A stretch of 64,000 nucleotides of DNA from contig CM048750.1 of assembly GCA_026315105.1 (NCBI GenBank), forward strand, positions 109,461,297 through 109,525,296, in the 5' to 3' direction. The notes under the pieces are model-generated. The model saw only the letters and a program-made list of their open reading frames with translations. It searched no databases and was not told where the DNA came from. Shown here piece after piece: positions 34,516-45,247 of this stretch (its first letter is position 1; every line of letters starts with the position of its first letter). The DNA is from Locusta migratoria (lineage: Eukaryota > Arthropoda > Insecta > Orthoptera > Acrididae). Position numbers and translations under genes: made by a program.

Positions 34516-34624
34516 AACAAATGATTGCTACAGTTTCACAGTCGCATTGTTTTCCCTGTGCCCTGTAAAACATATGGTTTAACGTTTTTTTAATTTCTCC
34601 GTGTGTAGACTATCAAGCAAATCT

Positions 34625-34925
34625 GGACATGTCCCCCTTCTACGGTGCAGTTACCCCGCACCGAACGGATAGATAATAATTTTCTGATAATGAAATTCTC
34701 GCCTGTGGAAAAGCTCGAACCAAGAACCTCTCGGTTCGCAGTTCTTGACGCCAGCCACAGGATCACGGTGCTCCCGTGCTGACAGCTTGCTTGACGTTGC
34801 ACATCTTTCTCAAGGCCTGCACAGCTTTTATCTTTTACTCATTTTTTTCATAGTTACACACAACTTCTTCCAGTTTTCTAGATTGACCTGTGTTCAGTTT
34901 TTCACGGCCTATCCACTGCGCCAAC
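34625..34925 (-). mobile_element. tRNA-derived SINE, second family, inverted copy
   Basis: On the minus strand this reads 'ggcgcagtggat', 'aaaactggaagaagttgtgt', then CACCGTGATCCTGTGGCT (A-box-like) and TTCTTGGTTCGAGC (B box). These follow the same order as 33893-34107. The two copies therefore form an inverted pair with arms of about 250 bp, separated by about 500 bases. Confidence 0.65.
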
Positions 34926-35383
34926 TTTAACTAAATCTGAGGGGGATGCGGTGGGGAGGTTCCCCTGTAAGATGAAGGAACCACATCGTGGCATTCGCTT
35001 CAGAACTGTTCCAGAGATTCGAAAAGCAACAGATCACTCCATTCACACCGTCAACGGAACAGGCAATGCTAACGGTATACTACGCCTTCCACATCCCTGG
35101 CAACGGGTTCAGTATAATGCTGATGACAACTTTGGACCGTAACAGGTGCAAACATGTAACGCTTTTGTATTGGCTGTGAATATATAGTTGCCACTAAGTT
35201 CCAACCCTCGTGTATAACCGCTACCACCTCAGAGTCTGCAAACGATATTATATTCTAGAAAAAAAGTGAAGGCTCCAAAAATTCAGTCTTCCAGAAAATC
35301 CATTAATCTGTCCCGAATAGCGCTATTACACTGCTATTTAAGCCCCTGCCCAGTAATATTAAAGTAAGCACCTCCAACCACAT
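34926..35383. other. No gene seen
   Basis: No family recognised. Possibly decayed upstream LINE sequence, but no motif supports that. Confidence 0.4.
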
Positions 35384-36765
35384 AATATGGTGTGGACACA
35401 CCAAAATATTGGAAAGTTGCACAGGTCACACCAATATTCAAGAAAGGCAGTAGGAGTAACCCACTAAACTGCAGGCCTGTTTCACTGGCGCCAATTAGCA
35501 GAAGGGTTTTAGAACATATCCTTTATTCAAAAATTATGAATTATCTCGAACAGAATGATCTATTGGCCCAAGGTCAACACGGATTTACAAAATATCGTTT
35601 ATGTAAAACACAACTAGCTCTTTATACACACGAAGTGATGGGTGCTATGGACAAGAGTTAGCAAATCGATTCCGTGCTTCTTCATTTCCAGAGGGCTTTT
35701 GAAACCGTACCTCACAAACGGCTTTCAATCAAATTGCGTGGTTATGGTACATCGCCCCAAATTTGCGATTTGATAGGGGATTTCATGTCAGAAAGGACAC
35801 AGTTCGTAGTAATCGTTGGTAAGGCATAAACTAAAACAGAGGTGATATCGGGAGTTCCACATGGTAGTGTTATTTGTCCTCTACTGTTCCTTATTTCCAT
35901 AAACGATTTAGGGGAAAATCTAAGTAGCTCTCTTACGTTGTTTGCAGATGGCGCCGTCATTTACCGTCTAGTGAAATCATCTGAAGATCAAAACAATCTG
36001 CAGAACCATTTGAATAAAATATCGGTATGGTGTAAAAATTGGCATTGACTCTAAATAATTATAAGTGTGAAGTCGTCCACATAAGTACGAAAATAAATCC
36101 GTTAAACTTTGTTTACAAGATAAATCAATCAAAAGTGAAGGCCGTAAACTCCACAAACTACGTAGGAATTAGTATTACTTCAGACATAAACTGTAAAGAA
36201 CACGTAGATAATGTCGTGGGAAAGGCGAACCAGAGACTGCGTTTTATTGGCAGAACCCTTAAAAGATGCAACAGAACTACATAAGAAACTGCATACACTA
36301 CGCTTGTCAGTCCTTTTTTGGAGTATTGCTGCCCAGTGTGGGATCCTTATCAGGTGGGTTTGACGGAGGACATCGAAAGAGTCCAGAGAAGGGTAGCTCG
36401 TTTCGTACTGTCACAATACAGGGGAGACAGCGTTACGGAAATGATACAGGATCTTGGATGGGAATCATTACAACAACGGCGGTTATCGCTGCGACGTGGG
36501 CTACTTACGAAACTCCAATCGCCAACATTCTCCTCCGAATGCGAAAATATATTGTTGACTCCCACTTTCATAGGTAGAAATGATCATCAGAATAAAATAC
36601 GGGAAATCAGAGCTCGAACGGAGAGATTCATGTGTTCTTTCTTCCCGCGTGCTATTCGAGAATGGAGTGGGAGATAAACAGTACAATGGTGGTTCGATAA
36701 ACCCTCTGGCAGGCACTTAAATGTGATTTACAGAGTATCCCATGTAAATGTAGATATAGACACTA
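35384..36765 (+). pseudogene. CR1/Jockey-like LINE, reverse transcriptase, 5'-truncated
   Basis: Ordered reverse-transcriptase blocks: YWKVAQVTPIFKKGSRSN and NCRPVSLAPISRRVLEHI (35400-35520), GQHGFTK (35573), FETVPHKRLSIKL (35698-35735), ISGVPHGSVICPLLFLISIN (35842-35902) and LFADG (35937). Then come the C-terminal blocks FLEYCCPVWDPYQVGL (36315) and DLGWESLQQRRLS. The active-site FADD reads FADG, and stops lie at 35659, 36046 and 36282. It shares the 3' end 'gatttacagagtatcccatg' with 3010-3050. It is longer and better kept than that copy and can serve as the family reference. Confidence 0.85.
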
Positions 36766-37244
36766 GCGCATTTCACTGGGCATTTTTTTTTCGAAATTGT
36801 AAGACGTGCCTTGAGCCAGTTAGCTACTGAAATGAATTTCCCGTTTGTGTCTGTTATCAATGAATAAGGCAGATTGGTAGACCAGCACAATCAATAATTT
36901 TGGCATCCTTTCTTTAACCGTACTGTAGATGATGTGAGTGATGTGAATCCTTTACTTCTGCATGTGACGGTCCGTCACGAGGAGCGCCGAAAGCGAAAGG
37001 CCATCCGTAGGACGACGTGAACCCGCAACCAGTACTGCGGCCGGGGCAGCACCCTCAGCCGGTTCCACGCGGAGCTGCGGGCGGCACAAGAAAAACACAG
37101 GAGGGCTCTAAAAGGATTGGTCGCCGTGCAGCCGCCATCGCCTGACCGTTCAGCAAGAAGAACGCATCCTTCCAGGAGGCCCGAAGGCTTACAACGTAGG
37201 TGTCAAGTAGGGTCAATGATAAGAGATGATTTACGAATTGTAAA
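36766..37244. other. CpG-rich stretch, no gene
   Basis: 36960-37100 is clearly richer in CpG and GC than its surroundings. No frame there shows a domain. It could be a remnant of a repeat head or a regulatory patch. Confidence 0.35.
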
Positions 37245-38949
37245 TCTCTATCTATAAAAAAGCGAAAGGACACTCACTCAGACACTCACTCACTCACTGA
37301 GTAAACACGAAATCTCGAACACTCCTTCACCTATGATGCTGAAATTTGGCAGGAATGTAGTTCATCTGTAGGAGACGTCAGCTAAGAAAGGATTTTGCGA
37401 TAGGGCCGATAGTTCATAAACAATGAAAACTTCCCCGTATTGCGGAACTTGATAGTGTGACTTTATCAGTCTACTATTTGAGAAGGAGAGGACTGAGCGA
37501 CTTGCAACGAACTTGAAACATAATTTCAAACATCTAGGAAACTTTTTCTCGCTGACAACCCCAGCAAAATGATGACAGGGAAAAAGTTTGTCGCTTGCTA
37601 CTTTTTCGGCCTTCATGAAGTAAAATTACGGCATGTGGCATGACTTTACTATTTATAACTCATAAACTATTAATAGTATTCCCAAGAAATGTTACAGACA
37701 GTATACACACATACCACTGAAGTACTACCAGTTCTTGTGATATGGAGTAATAAACAATTATGTTAATGAAAAACCGCCACATCAGTCATGACGTTTTGAT
37801 TTGTTACGTCTTTCATACTAACTCTATTCGCGACGTATTTTGCAAACGTCTTACATATGCAACACTGAACGTACCTTAGAAATAATATCGTATAACGACA
37901 TATCGTTCAGGTGCTATGACGTCAAAGATATTGAAATACATGAAACTTCGCCCTAAAAAGCATTTTGAAATTTACTACCAAATCAATTTCTAACACATTT
38001 TGCAGGCAGTTTCCTAATATTCCTCTCTACGAACCTCGTAAATAATGTCTTTGTAGGACCCATAATTATGGAGATATCCCTATATATATAAATGCTAAAG
38101 GTTACTCACTCACTCACTGTCGAAACACGAAATCTCTAAACCTACTGCACCTATAAAACTAAAATTTTGCCGGTAAGTAGTTTAAGGTAGAAGATGTTAG
38201 CTAAGAAGTATTTACGATAGGACGGAATGAATAGTTTTCCTACAGACTGACAAAATCTACAGTTTCATTCCGACCTTCACGAAACTTTGCACGCTTGACC
38301 TTCAAAAGGAAGGTCACCGTCTACCTAAAGTTTCATACGATGCTTGGGGGGGGGGGGGGGGGGAGTATCTTGCAAGATAAAAACGGATCCTTAAGTATGT
38401 TGGTCGTGCCAAAACTTGAGAACGGTTCGACAGATTTCACAGATCCTGTTTTTGTTGTTTTCGTTATTGTCAGTACACAGGTTGTACGAAATAAAACTGG
38501 AAAATTTGAGAACAACAAAGTGCGTTTTTCAATGTGACACTGTGTTTCTATTGAAAACAAATCTATAGTTTTGTTCCGATAATTACGAAATTTTGCACAC
38601 TTCATGATAGAAATCAGAGGAATGTTACTGTCTGTATAAAATTTCGTTCAGTGCAGGGTGGAGGGTACGTAACATACGATATTTGACAAAATGAATAGAT
38701 TTTCTCAGATGTTGATGAATTTTTGCACACATGACACTTATACCAAGAGGAAGGTCACAAGGTACATAAATGTTCGTGTGGTACATGACAAAGGGTGCCT
38801 TGCAAAAAATATTGTCGAGAAAGGGAAAGGTGGACACGAACACGAACATGGAAAAGAAAGAGATGAATGCAGAGAGAGGAGGGAAGGGGAGGTGGACTAC
38901 GAGAATGTAGAATAAATAAACACCCGGGCAACGCCGGGTTTACAGCTAG
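37245..38949 (+). mobile_element. Non-autonomous Helitron-like element
   Basis: The 5' end is TCTCTATCTATAAAAA (37245) after an A. The 3' end is ACCCGG-GCAACG-CCGGGT (38922-38939), ten bases, then CTAG (38946-38949) before T. A second 5'-like start (TCCCTATATATATAAATGC, 38077) begins a stretch repeating the first ('actcactcactc', 'cacgaaatctc', 'gctaagaa'), so a younger copy of 873 bp may be nested at the 3' end of a longer relative. No Rep or helicase is encoded. A (G)n tract of about 19 bases lies at 38345-38363. Confidence 0.8.
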
Positions 38950-39735
38950 TCTTTATATATGGGAGGCATTGTACCGATTGACCGACTGTCTCATCATCGC
39001 CCAGTGCAAACCACAGATGGTGGAAACGAATTTTGCAGAGGGTTCAAAATGTTCAAATGTTTGTAGTCTATGGGACTTAACTACGGGGTTATCAGTCCCT
39101 AAACTTATGAACTACTTATGAACTACTTTCGAACTAGGACGGCACAAATATCCATGCCCGAGGGGGGGATTCGAACCCCCGACCGTAGTGGCCGTGCAGA
39201 CCGTGACTGGAGCGCCTCAGTCTCCTCGGCCACCACGGCCGGCGCAGAGGGTTCAGATCCTTCACTGTAGGAATCGTTTAAGAAGCGATTTTTCGACATT
39301 CCTTCCCTAAGGGGGTGAAATAGGGGGTGATAGTTATTTTAAAAAAAGTTGCTACTTAGGCAATTATGAAGTTATAAGTACAAAATTTCGAATTTAGATT
39401 CTTCGTTAGATTTTAAGGAAGCCGTGTTTCGGTACTTTGGGGTTTTCAACCATTAAGTAGGTGGAATAAGGGATGTAATTTTTTTTAATTCGTTACCATT
39501 AATGAGATTTTGAAGCCAGGACTGCTAAAACAGGATTTGAATTTTTTGCTTGAATTACAAAAAATGTTTTTTGGTATTTTCTGAAATTCATCCATTACAG
39601 GGGTGCAACGGGGGGTAACAAGATACTTTTCGAAAATACGTTGCTGTTAAGACAATCTTGAAACAGAAACAACAAAAACATGTATTTCATTGTTGATTGA
39701 AATTGAAAAAAAAAATCCCACGGTAGGACAGACGA
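38950..39735 (+). mobile_element. Helitron-like element abutting the previous one
   Basis: Starts TCTTTATATATGGG directly after the CTAG of the upstream Helitron, followed by 'gaccgactgtctcatcatcg'. The interior has three loosely repeated modules around 'gggggtgaaatagggg' (39310), 'aggtggaataaggg' (39457) and 'ggggtgcaacgggggg' (39600). These modules also occur, inverted, in the Helitron at 45248-46211. The 3' hairpin and CTAG are not visible, so it is 3'-truncated or decayed. A SINE interrupts it at 39047-39243. Confidence 0.6.
39047..39243 (-). mobile_element. tRNA-derived SINE, subfamily 1a, full length
   Basis: Complete minus-strand copy: head GGCCGTGGTGGCCGAGGAG, B box GGGGGTTCGAATCCCCC, GGGACT/AGTCCC-type 3' stem-loop and 'caaacatttgaaca' end. 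Flanked by GCAGAGGGTTCA at 39035-39046 and 39244-39255 (12 bp, exact). At 197 bp it is the clearest full-length reference for subfamily 1a. Confidence 0.92.
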
Positions 39736-40427
39736 TCTTCTTTTTTTTTAAGTATTAAAATGCCAAGATGGCAATAAATAATTAATTTACTTTTCCACGA
39801 CCGGATTCAGTACACTTAGCGTATCATCATATCACATGTGTCCTACACTTTCATTATACGACATTATATTTTATATTGCATGTCAAACATAAACATATTT
39901 AAAGTATATTGTCCATTATGTGTCAAGTTACAACAAATTCAGTATTTCTTAATCCCCAGTGCCAAGACAGTTCAGAGAAAACATAATTTCAGGCATTACC
40001 TGTCACGAACAATACGCTGTGACTGACGGTCCATATTCAGTAACTGAGAGCAGCCCAGTGTTTGTTAAATTGTCCGTGCTAAGAGATTACGATGATCTGG
40101 CGGACTGCCCTTGCGCGCCTCCCATCAGGTACAAGTTCTCAACATATGAGCACACTAGTGACGTGGTAGACCTCGGGCCTATTGTGCATCCGTGCTGAAC
40201 AGAAGGTCAGTGCCCGTCTTCTCTCTACATACTCTTTACATATTCTCCTAATAACATTAGCCCGCCCGTTACAACAGGAAGAGAGTTAACAAGACTATTG
40301 TACGACAAAGCACTCAAACCCGCCATGCCGCCCAAACCGTGCCTTTCATCAACAGAAACACTCCTCCTAATGACTACCGACTGAAACACATACGCTCAAA
40401 TCCATCCACGCATGCCCAGTCCTGCGA
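39736..40427. other. No gene seen
   Basis: AT-rich until about 40090, then GC-richer towards the tandem duplication. The 79-codon frame at 39959-40198 shows no domain. Confidence 0.4.
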
Positions 40428-41013
40428 GTACGCGAGTCGTCAGAGGACTTGTTTCCAGCTCTCCACGGACTGTTTCTCTTCCTCTCTCTCTGGCAGTGAT
40501 GACGCTCGCTGATGTAGCGTCACCCGCGCTGTCGTCTTACAGCTCTGACTCCACCGCGGCTTAGCGGCTTTGGCACGCAGGCAGCTGTTTGCCGCTGTGG
40601 GCAGCGATCCAGCGGTTCTCTCTGACGTCGGCTACACGACTGCATCACGTAACATGTGAGGTCTGTGTCAGCGGTCCTGTGTTTCGATAGCCCAGTTTCT
40701 GCAGTAGTGTTTTGGTTAAAGTACGCGAGTCGTCAGAGGACTTGTTTCCAGCTCTCCACGGACTGTTTCTCTTCCTCTCTCTCTGGCAGTGATGACGCTC
40801 GCTGATGTAGCGTCACCCGCGCTGTCGTCTTACAGCTCTGACTCCACCGCGGCTTAGCGGCTTTGGCACGCAGGCAGCTGTTTGCCGCTGTGGGCAGCGA
40901 TCCAGCGGTTCTCTCTGACGTCGGCTACACGACTGCATCACGTAACATGTGAGGTCTGTGTCAGCGGTCCTGTGTTTCGATAGCCCAGTTTCTGCAGTAG
41001 TGTTTTGGTTAAA
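40428..41013. repeat. Perfect 293-bp tandem duplication, CpG-rich
   Basis: 40428-40720 and 40721-41013 are identical at every position I compared. The unit is GC- and CpG-rich against an AT-rich background and contains a TGATGTAGCGTCA-type string and pyrimidine-rich 'cttcctctctctctggcag'. It is not a mobile-element family seen elsewhere in the window. The composition would suit a promoter or 5' untranslated exon, but no TATA box, start codon context or downstream exon proves this. It could also be an assembly duplication. Confidence 0.9.
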
Positions 41014-41851
41014 GTTAACTACTTTTTATTTATTTTTTATTATCTTTTTATTTTTTAATGGAATAGCGCGTATTTTTGAACGGCATTGGTACAGTAAGTC
41101 AACTGCAGACTGCATAGTTAAGTGACCTTGCTGTTTCCATCACGTCACGATAATGAAGAATAGCGATGTTCAGGTTATACTCAAAATAAAGAACACATAT
41201 AGCCTATATAAGTGCTGTGGCCAAGACATGCTACCTATGCTGCACTTTGAGTTCACCCCAAAATAATAATACGACACGGGTGGTGGAAGATGCAGGCTCA
41301 TTTGATAGTGAGTCACTGGCAGCAAAGAAAAATAGAAAACAAAATCTACAAACGACAATTGGCCAATAATTCATAAGTGCAACAAATCTTATATTTTTAA
41401 CATTGAAAGTTAATTTTAAAGCATATAACAAGTAGCAGATGTATAAATAAGTGTATCAAATCTTAATCTATCTTCTTATATACAATCAATGAGTGCACCA
41501 AAAATCTTTTATTTGAAGCAAGCAAGTAGGCAAGTATAAAACATAAGGGGGTCCTCAAACAACCCTCACGTGTGCAACATCAAACTGAAATTAACGTACT
41601 AATTTAGAGATTCGGATGTCACAATATGAAGGAGGAGTTTAAAACAACACACATAAATATGTAAGGGAAGAAATGTAACAAGGGTAACAATAAATGCAAT
41701 TTATCTTCCCACTGGAATAACAGCGATAATTACATTCGATGAAATTAACAGTACTGATCCTGCAACCACGGAGTGATAAATACACCTTTAAGCTGTCAGA
41801 AATAGTAGACGGTTGCAAGACCACAGCAAATCCGGAAGGTTGTAAGAGCAG
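41014..41851. other. No gene seen
   Basis: AT-rich sequence without recognisable family features. Confidence 0.5.
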
Positions 41852-43135
41852 ACGGTAGATTAGAGTACTTTAGATTAGTACTTGTTCCATAGATCATGAA
41901 TACAACACTTCGTAATGATGTGGAACGTGTCAGGTGTCTTTACAAATTATTACTTTGTAGTAAATATTACATGACACAATAATTTTTCTTTATTTTCTTT
42001 TTTTATTGTTATTTATTTTACTTTATTTTCAGATTCACTAATATCAAAAAATTCATCTATAGTGTAGAAGGAGTTGCCATTCAGAAATTCTTTTAATTTA
42101 TTTTTAAATGCTAGTTGGCTATCTGTCAGGCTTTTGATGCTGTTTGGTAGGTGACCAAAGACATTTGTGGCAGCATAATTCACCCCTTTTTGTGCCGAAG
42201 CTAGATTTAACCTTAAATAGTGAAGATTATTCTTTCTCCCAGTGTCTTAGTTATGTGCACTGCTATTGTTTTTGAATTCGGTGGGATTGGTGATAACAAA
42301 TTTCATAAGTGAATATATACACTATGAAGCTGCTGTGAAGATCCATAGCTATTTAAATAAGTGTCTGCAGGATGATCTTGGATGGGCTCCAGCAATTATT
42401 CTGATCACACGATTTGTGCAATGAATACTTCTTTACTCAATGATGGATTACCCCAGAAAATGATGCCATACGAAATCATAGAATGAAAATAGGCATAGTG
42501 AGATAGTTTACTGAGATTATATCACCAGAATTTGCAATTACCCTAATAGCATAAATAGCTAAACATTTCAGCAGATCTTCAATGTGTTTTTTCCAGTTCA
42601 ACCTCTCATCAATGCATACACCTAAAAATTTTGAATATTGTACCTTTGCTACAGAGTTTTGATCAGAAGTCTATATTCATTAATGGCATCATTCCATTTA
42701 CTGTTTGGAACTGTATGTACTATGTTTTATCAAAACTTAATGATAGTCCATTTGCTGAGAACCACTAAATGATTTTCTGAAAGACGTCGTTTACAATTTC
42801 TTCAGTTAGTTCTTGTCTGGCAGGTGTGATAACTATACTTGTATCATCAGCAAAAAGAACCGCTCTGCATCTTCATGAATATAGAATGGTAAGTGATTAA
42901 AAATATTAAGAACAGCAAAGAACCCAAGACCTAACCTTGTGGCACCCCATTTTTGATTGTTCCCCAGTTTGAGAAATAAGCTGCCCTTTTTTTTTTATTT
43001 TATTTTATTTTTTTTTTTTTTTTTTTACTTATGTCAACAGGTATGATTTAAAACATTTGTACACTGTCCCATTAATACCACAATACTGTAATTTATCTAG
43101 AAGAATTCCATGATTTACACAATAAAAAGCCTTGG
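41852..43135 (-). pseudogene. Jockey/CR1-like LINE, 3' half, decayed
   Basis: Read on the minus strand from 43135: KAFYCVNHGILLDKLQYCG, GINGTVYKCFKSYLLT, then an A-tract (43026-42985), NWGTIKNGVPQG, VLGSLLFLIF, LFADDTSIVITPARQEL (about 42870), WFSANGLSLSFDKT, then further down MISYGIIFWGNPSLSKEVF. These are ordered reverse-transcriptase blocks 4 to 7 and the C-terminal region of a Jockey-superfamily ORF2. The 3' UTR ends 'ccatagatcatgaat' (plus-strand text) and a TAATC-type tail at 41852-41875. Dense stops and frameshifts show an old copy. The 42-base A-tract sits where about a dozen residues should be. Confidence 0.8.
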
Positions 43136-43262
43136 AGAGGCGGAAGTTAGAGTCCTCTCTCGGGCATGGGTGTGTTTCCCGCAGGTTACTTTAAGATAGC
43201 CTAAGCACTTTGTAACCTTAGGGACTGATAACTACAATATTTAACTTTCATAGCAATTGAAG
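43136..43262 (+). mobile_element. tRNA-derived SINE, degenerate and 5'-truncated
   Basis: Retains a decayed B box (GGAAGTTAGAGTCCTCTC), 'tctcgggcatgg', 'agcactttgtaa' and 'ttagggactgataact'. The order matches the main SINE family. It abuts the broken 5' edge of the minus-strand LINE. Confidence 0.65.
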
Positions 43263-43814
43263 ATTTTTTGCTCTCGAAATGTTGGTACCTGTTCATGGCA
43301 ATATAAAAAACAACAAAGCGTAAAGTACTCCACCCATATCGCCTAGAAGACAAGGCCTCACAACAGGCCGTGCCACGTCACAGCGAGAGGCCGCGAATGC
43401 TTTTTCCCACCGATTTCCTAAATAGAATACCTTTTCAAATGAATGACAGTAGTACATACGACTTCTGCCGATGCGCCGCCGTTTTATACGTTGTGTATGT
43501 GATTATACCATGAAATGTATCTTTTCATATTGGTACTATCGTGTATTTCTCTCTGTATACATGTGTCGAGGTGGTAACTGGATGACGACTAATTACCGCG
43601 TCTATGCAAACTCTAGTCGCAAGAAAATGCTGTTTTTTCTCAGTGCACTGTGTTGTTTACTTAGCGCAACTACTTTGTGTCGTAGTGCTCACCGAACTCC
43701 GTCTGTAATTTTACATGTTACAGGTCTGAGAAAACGTAGAATTAAAAAATAACCCCCCTATATGTTGCAGTGTATATTTCTCTTCGGTTCTTCATTCCAG
43801 TATTTTTATTTGAC
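43263..43814. other. No gene seen
   Basis: A 93-codon frame at 43471-43752 has a cysteine-rich, partly hydrophobic sequence but no recognisable domain or neighbour support. Confidence 0.4.
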
Positions 43815-43995
43815 ACCTTTCTTCACCTTCTCGTTAACATTGCATCAACCCGTTGAAACACGTCCACTGATTGTGTGGTCGCGTTCCATTTTGATTTATT
43901 CTTTAACCTAAAGTGTTTTTGCACTCCGTGACCTCCTACTTACGACGTAGGCGCTTTAGACCACTCAGCTAACACAGCGTTGATATTTATATCAC
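43815..43995 (-). mobile_element. tRNA-headed SINE-like repeat
   Basis: Minus-strand head CGCTGTGTTAGCTGAGTGGTC (A-box region, split here as 'cgctgtgtta' plus 'gctgagtggtc') followed by 'taaagcgcctacgtcgtaag', with a body matching 379-452. The B box is not clear. A related head in the opposite orientation starts at 44168. Confidence 0.5.
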
Positions 43996-44167
43996 CTCGA
44001 CGTGAGGGACAAGGCGGCATTGTTCCCATTCGCGTTTTTTGCTAGGATGCTATACCAATATAAGAGAGCCCTGGCAATTTCATACGAATTTTACAGGGAA
44101 CATCGAGGCAGAATTAAAAGATGTGGTGTGGAGGGAGACGTGCTTTAAGACGGTCGCTTTCATTGCA

Positions 44168-44240
44168 ACGCTGTGTTAGCTAAGTGGTTACCGGGAGCTG
44201 TTGCTAGGCGCGCCTGGTCAGAGGACTGAACGCTCTCTGT
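44168..44240 (+). other. tRNA-like head, divergent to the previous one
   Basis: 'aacgctgtgttagctaagtg' repeats the head of 43815-43995 in the opposite orientation. It continues into 'cgcctggtcagagg' without a good B box. The body downstream is A-rich simple sequence. Confidence 0.4.
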
Positions 44241-44319
44241 AATAAAAAAAAAACTGAGCCAAAGAACACGTAGAACCAAAACGAACAAACGCGATCAGTG
44301 TCCGCAAGGACAAAAACTA

Positions 44320-44401
44320 CCCATAGAGCAAAAAAAAAATAAAATACAATAAAAAAAATAAAAAATAAAATAATAATAATAATAATAAAATAAAATAAAA
44401 A
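44320..44401. repeat. A-rich simple sequence with (AAT)n
   Basis: Runs of AAAAT, AATAAA and ATA units, continuous for about 80 bases, likely an expanded retroposon tail. Confidence 0.85.
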
Positions 44402-44578
44402 AGTGGTCTAAAGTGCCTAACAAGTAAGTAGGGTTCAAATCCCGGCTACAGTACAAATTTTAGTCCAATGCCTCTCCTCTTGTTTAATACAAAGTTATTA
44501 ATCTAAGTAGTTAGTAAGTCTAGTGACTGTTGACCACAGCACCTTTTTGCCAGAAGGTGTACACACATTTAAACATTA
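44402..44578 (+). mobile_element. tRNA-derived SINE, diverged
   Basis: A-box-like AGTGGTCTAAAGTGCC and B box GGGTTCAAATCCC, then 'taagtagttagtaagtctag' and 'gactgttgaccacagca', which parallel the body and 3' stem-loop of the main family. Its tail reads 'cacatttaaaca'. Confidence 0.65.
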
Positions 44579-44619
44579 TCGTATCATCGTTAATGGGAAG
44601 ATTAATTGGTGTGCGGCCA

Positions 44620-44960
44620 CAGAAGCAGCAGGAGGGTAAAGGCAAGTGCGTTAGGCAGGCGGCCCATTACGGGAGACCGGGTGACGTCACCGCTACGTGC
44701 GCGACCGGCGGCCGCGGGGCATTCCTTGATTGCGAGGCGACCGCTTTGCACTGCGCGCAGGCCGCGCCGCGCCACGCACAGAGAGATATGCACCCGGTCC
44801 CTGCAACAGGATCAATTCCAGCGCCGCGTGCTGCCGCTATGCGCAGAATTGGAGCCGGGGTTCCGGCAGTCGCCCTGGCACTGCGTAAGCTCAGGTTCCA
44901 TGCTAACTGCACACACACGTGATGTTGCGCCAAAGACAGCGTTGTTACACACGTGCAGGG
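44620..44960. other. CpG-rich island with a CRE-like TGACGTCA
   Basis: GC and CpG density are high over about 340 bases. A palindromic TGACGTCA (44682-44689) is the consensus site for CREB/ATF bZIP factors. Both strands are open for over 80 codons, as GC-rich sequence often is, and no frame shows a domain. It may be a promoter or a decayed repeat. Confidence 0.4.
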
Positions 44961-45077
44961 CGAGCAGCAGTCAATGTGGCTTTCCTAAGGGCACCAGCTC
45001 AATTCACACTCCATCATAAAATCATTTACCACTTCAGTGAATAAAACAGTTTAACTACCATGGGAACTACGTCTAGG

Positions 45078-45120
45078 CAGTGTTTTTCAACCTGTGGGTC
45101 GCGATCCCCATGGGAATAGG
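45078..45120 (+). mobile_element. Possible hAT-type terminal repeat
   Basis: CAGTGTTTTTCAACCTGTGG then GTCGCGATCCCC resembles the terminal repeat found at the ends of many hAT elements and their MITEs (CAGxGxTTxTCAACCTGTGG). A matching CACTG occurs near 45173, but no exact 8-bp duplication flanks the pair. Confidence 0.35.
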
Positions 45121-45247
45121 GAAGTTTTGTTAGCGTGGTCGTCATACATACCATACCATAAAACAACCAGACCACTGCATGTCTGAGTACTAAGGCTTCC
45201 TCAATGCCAGAATTATCTGAGGAAAGTGAAATTAATTTATACTAAAA

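Noticed and set aside
44530..45019. Overlapping 130- and 137-codon frames in GC-rich DNA
   Set aside because: Open on both strands because of GC content; no homology that I can recognise.
45078..45177. Complete 100-bp hAT MITE
   Set aside because: The left terminus looks right and a CACTG exists at the right distance, but the 8-bp flanks do not match, so only the left terminal repeat is reported at low confidence.
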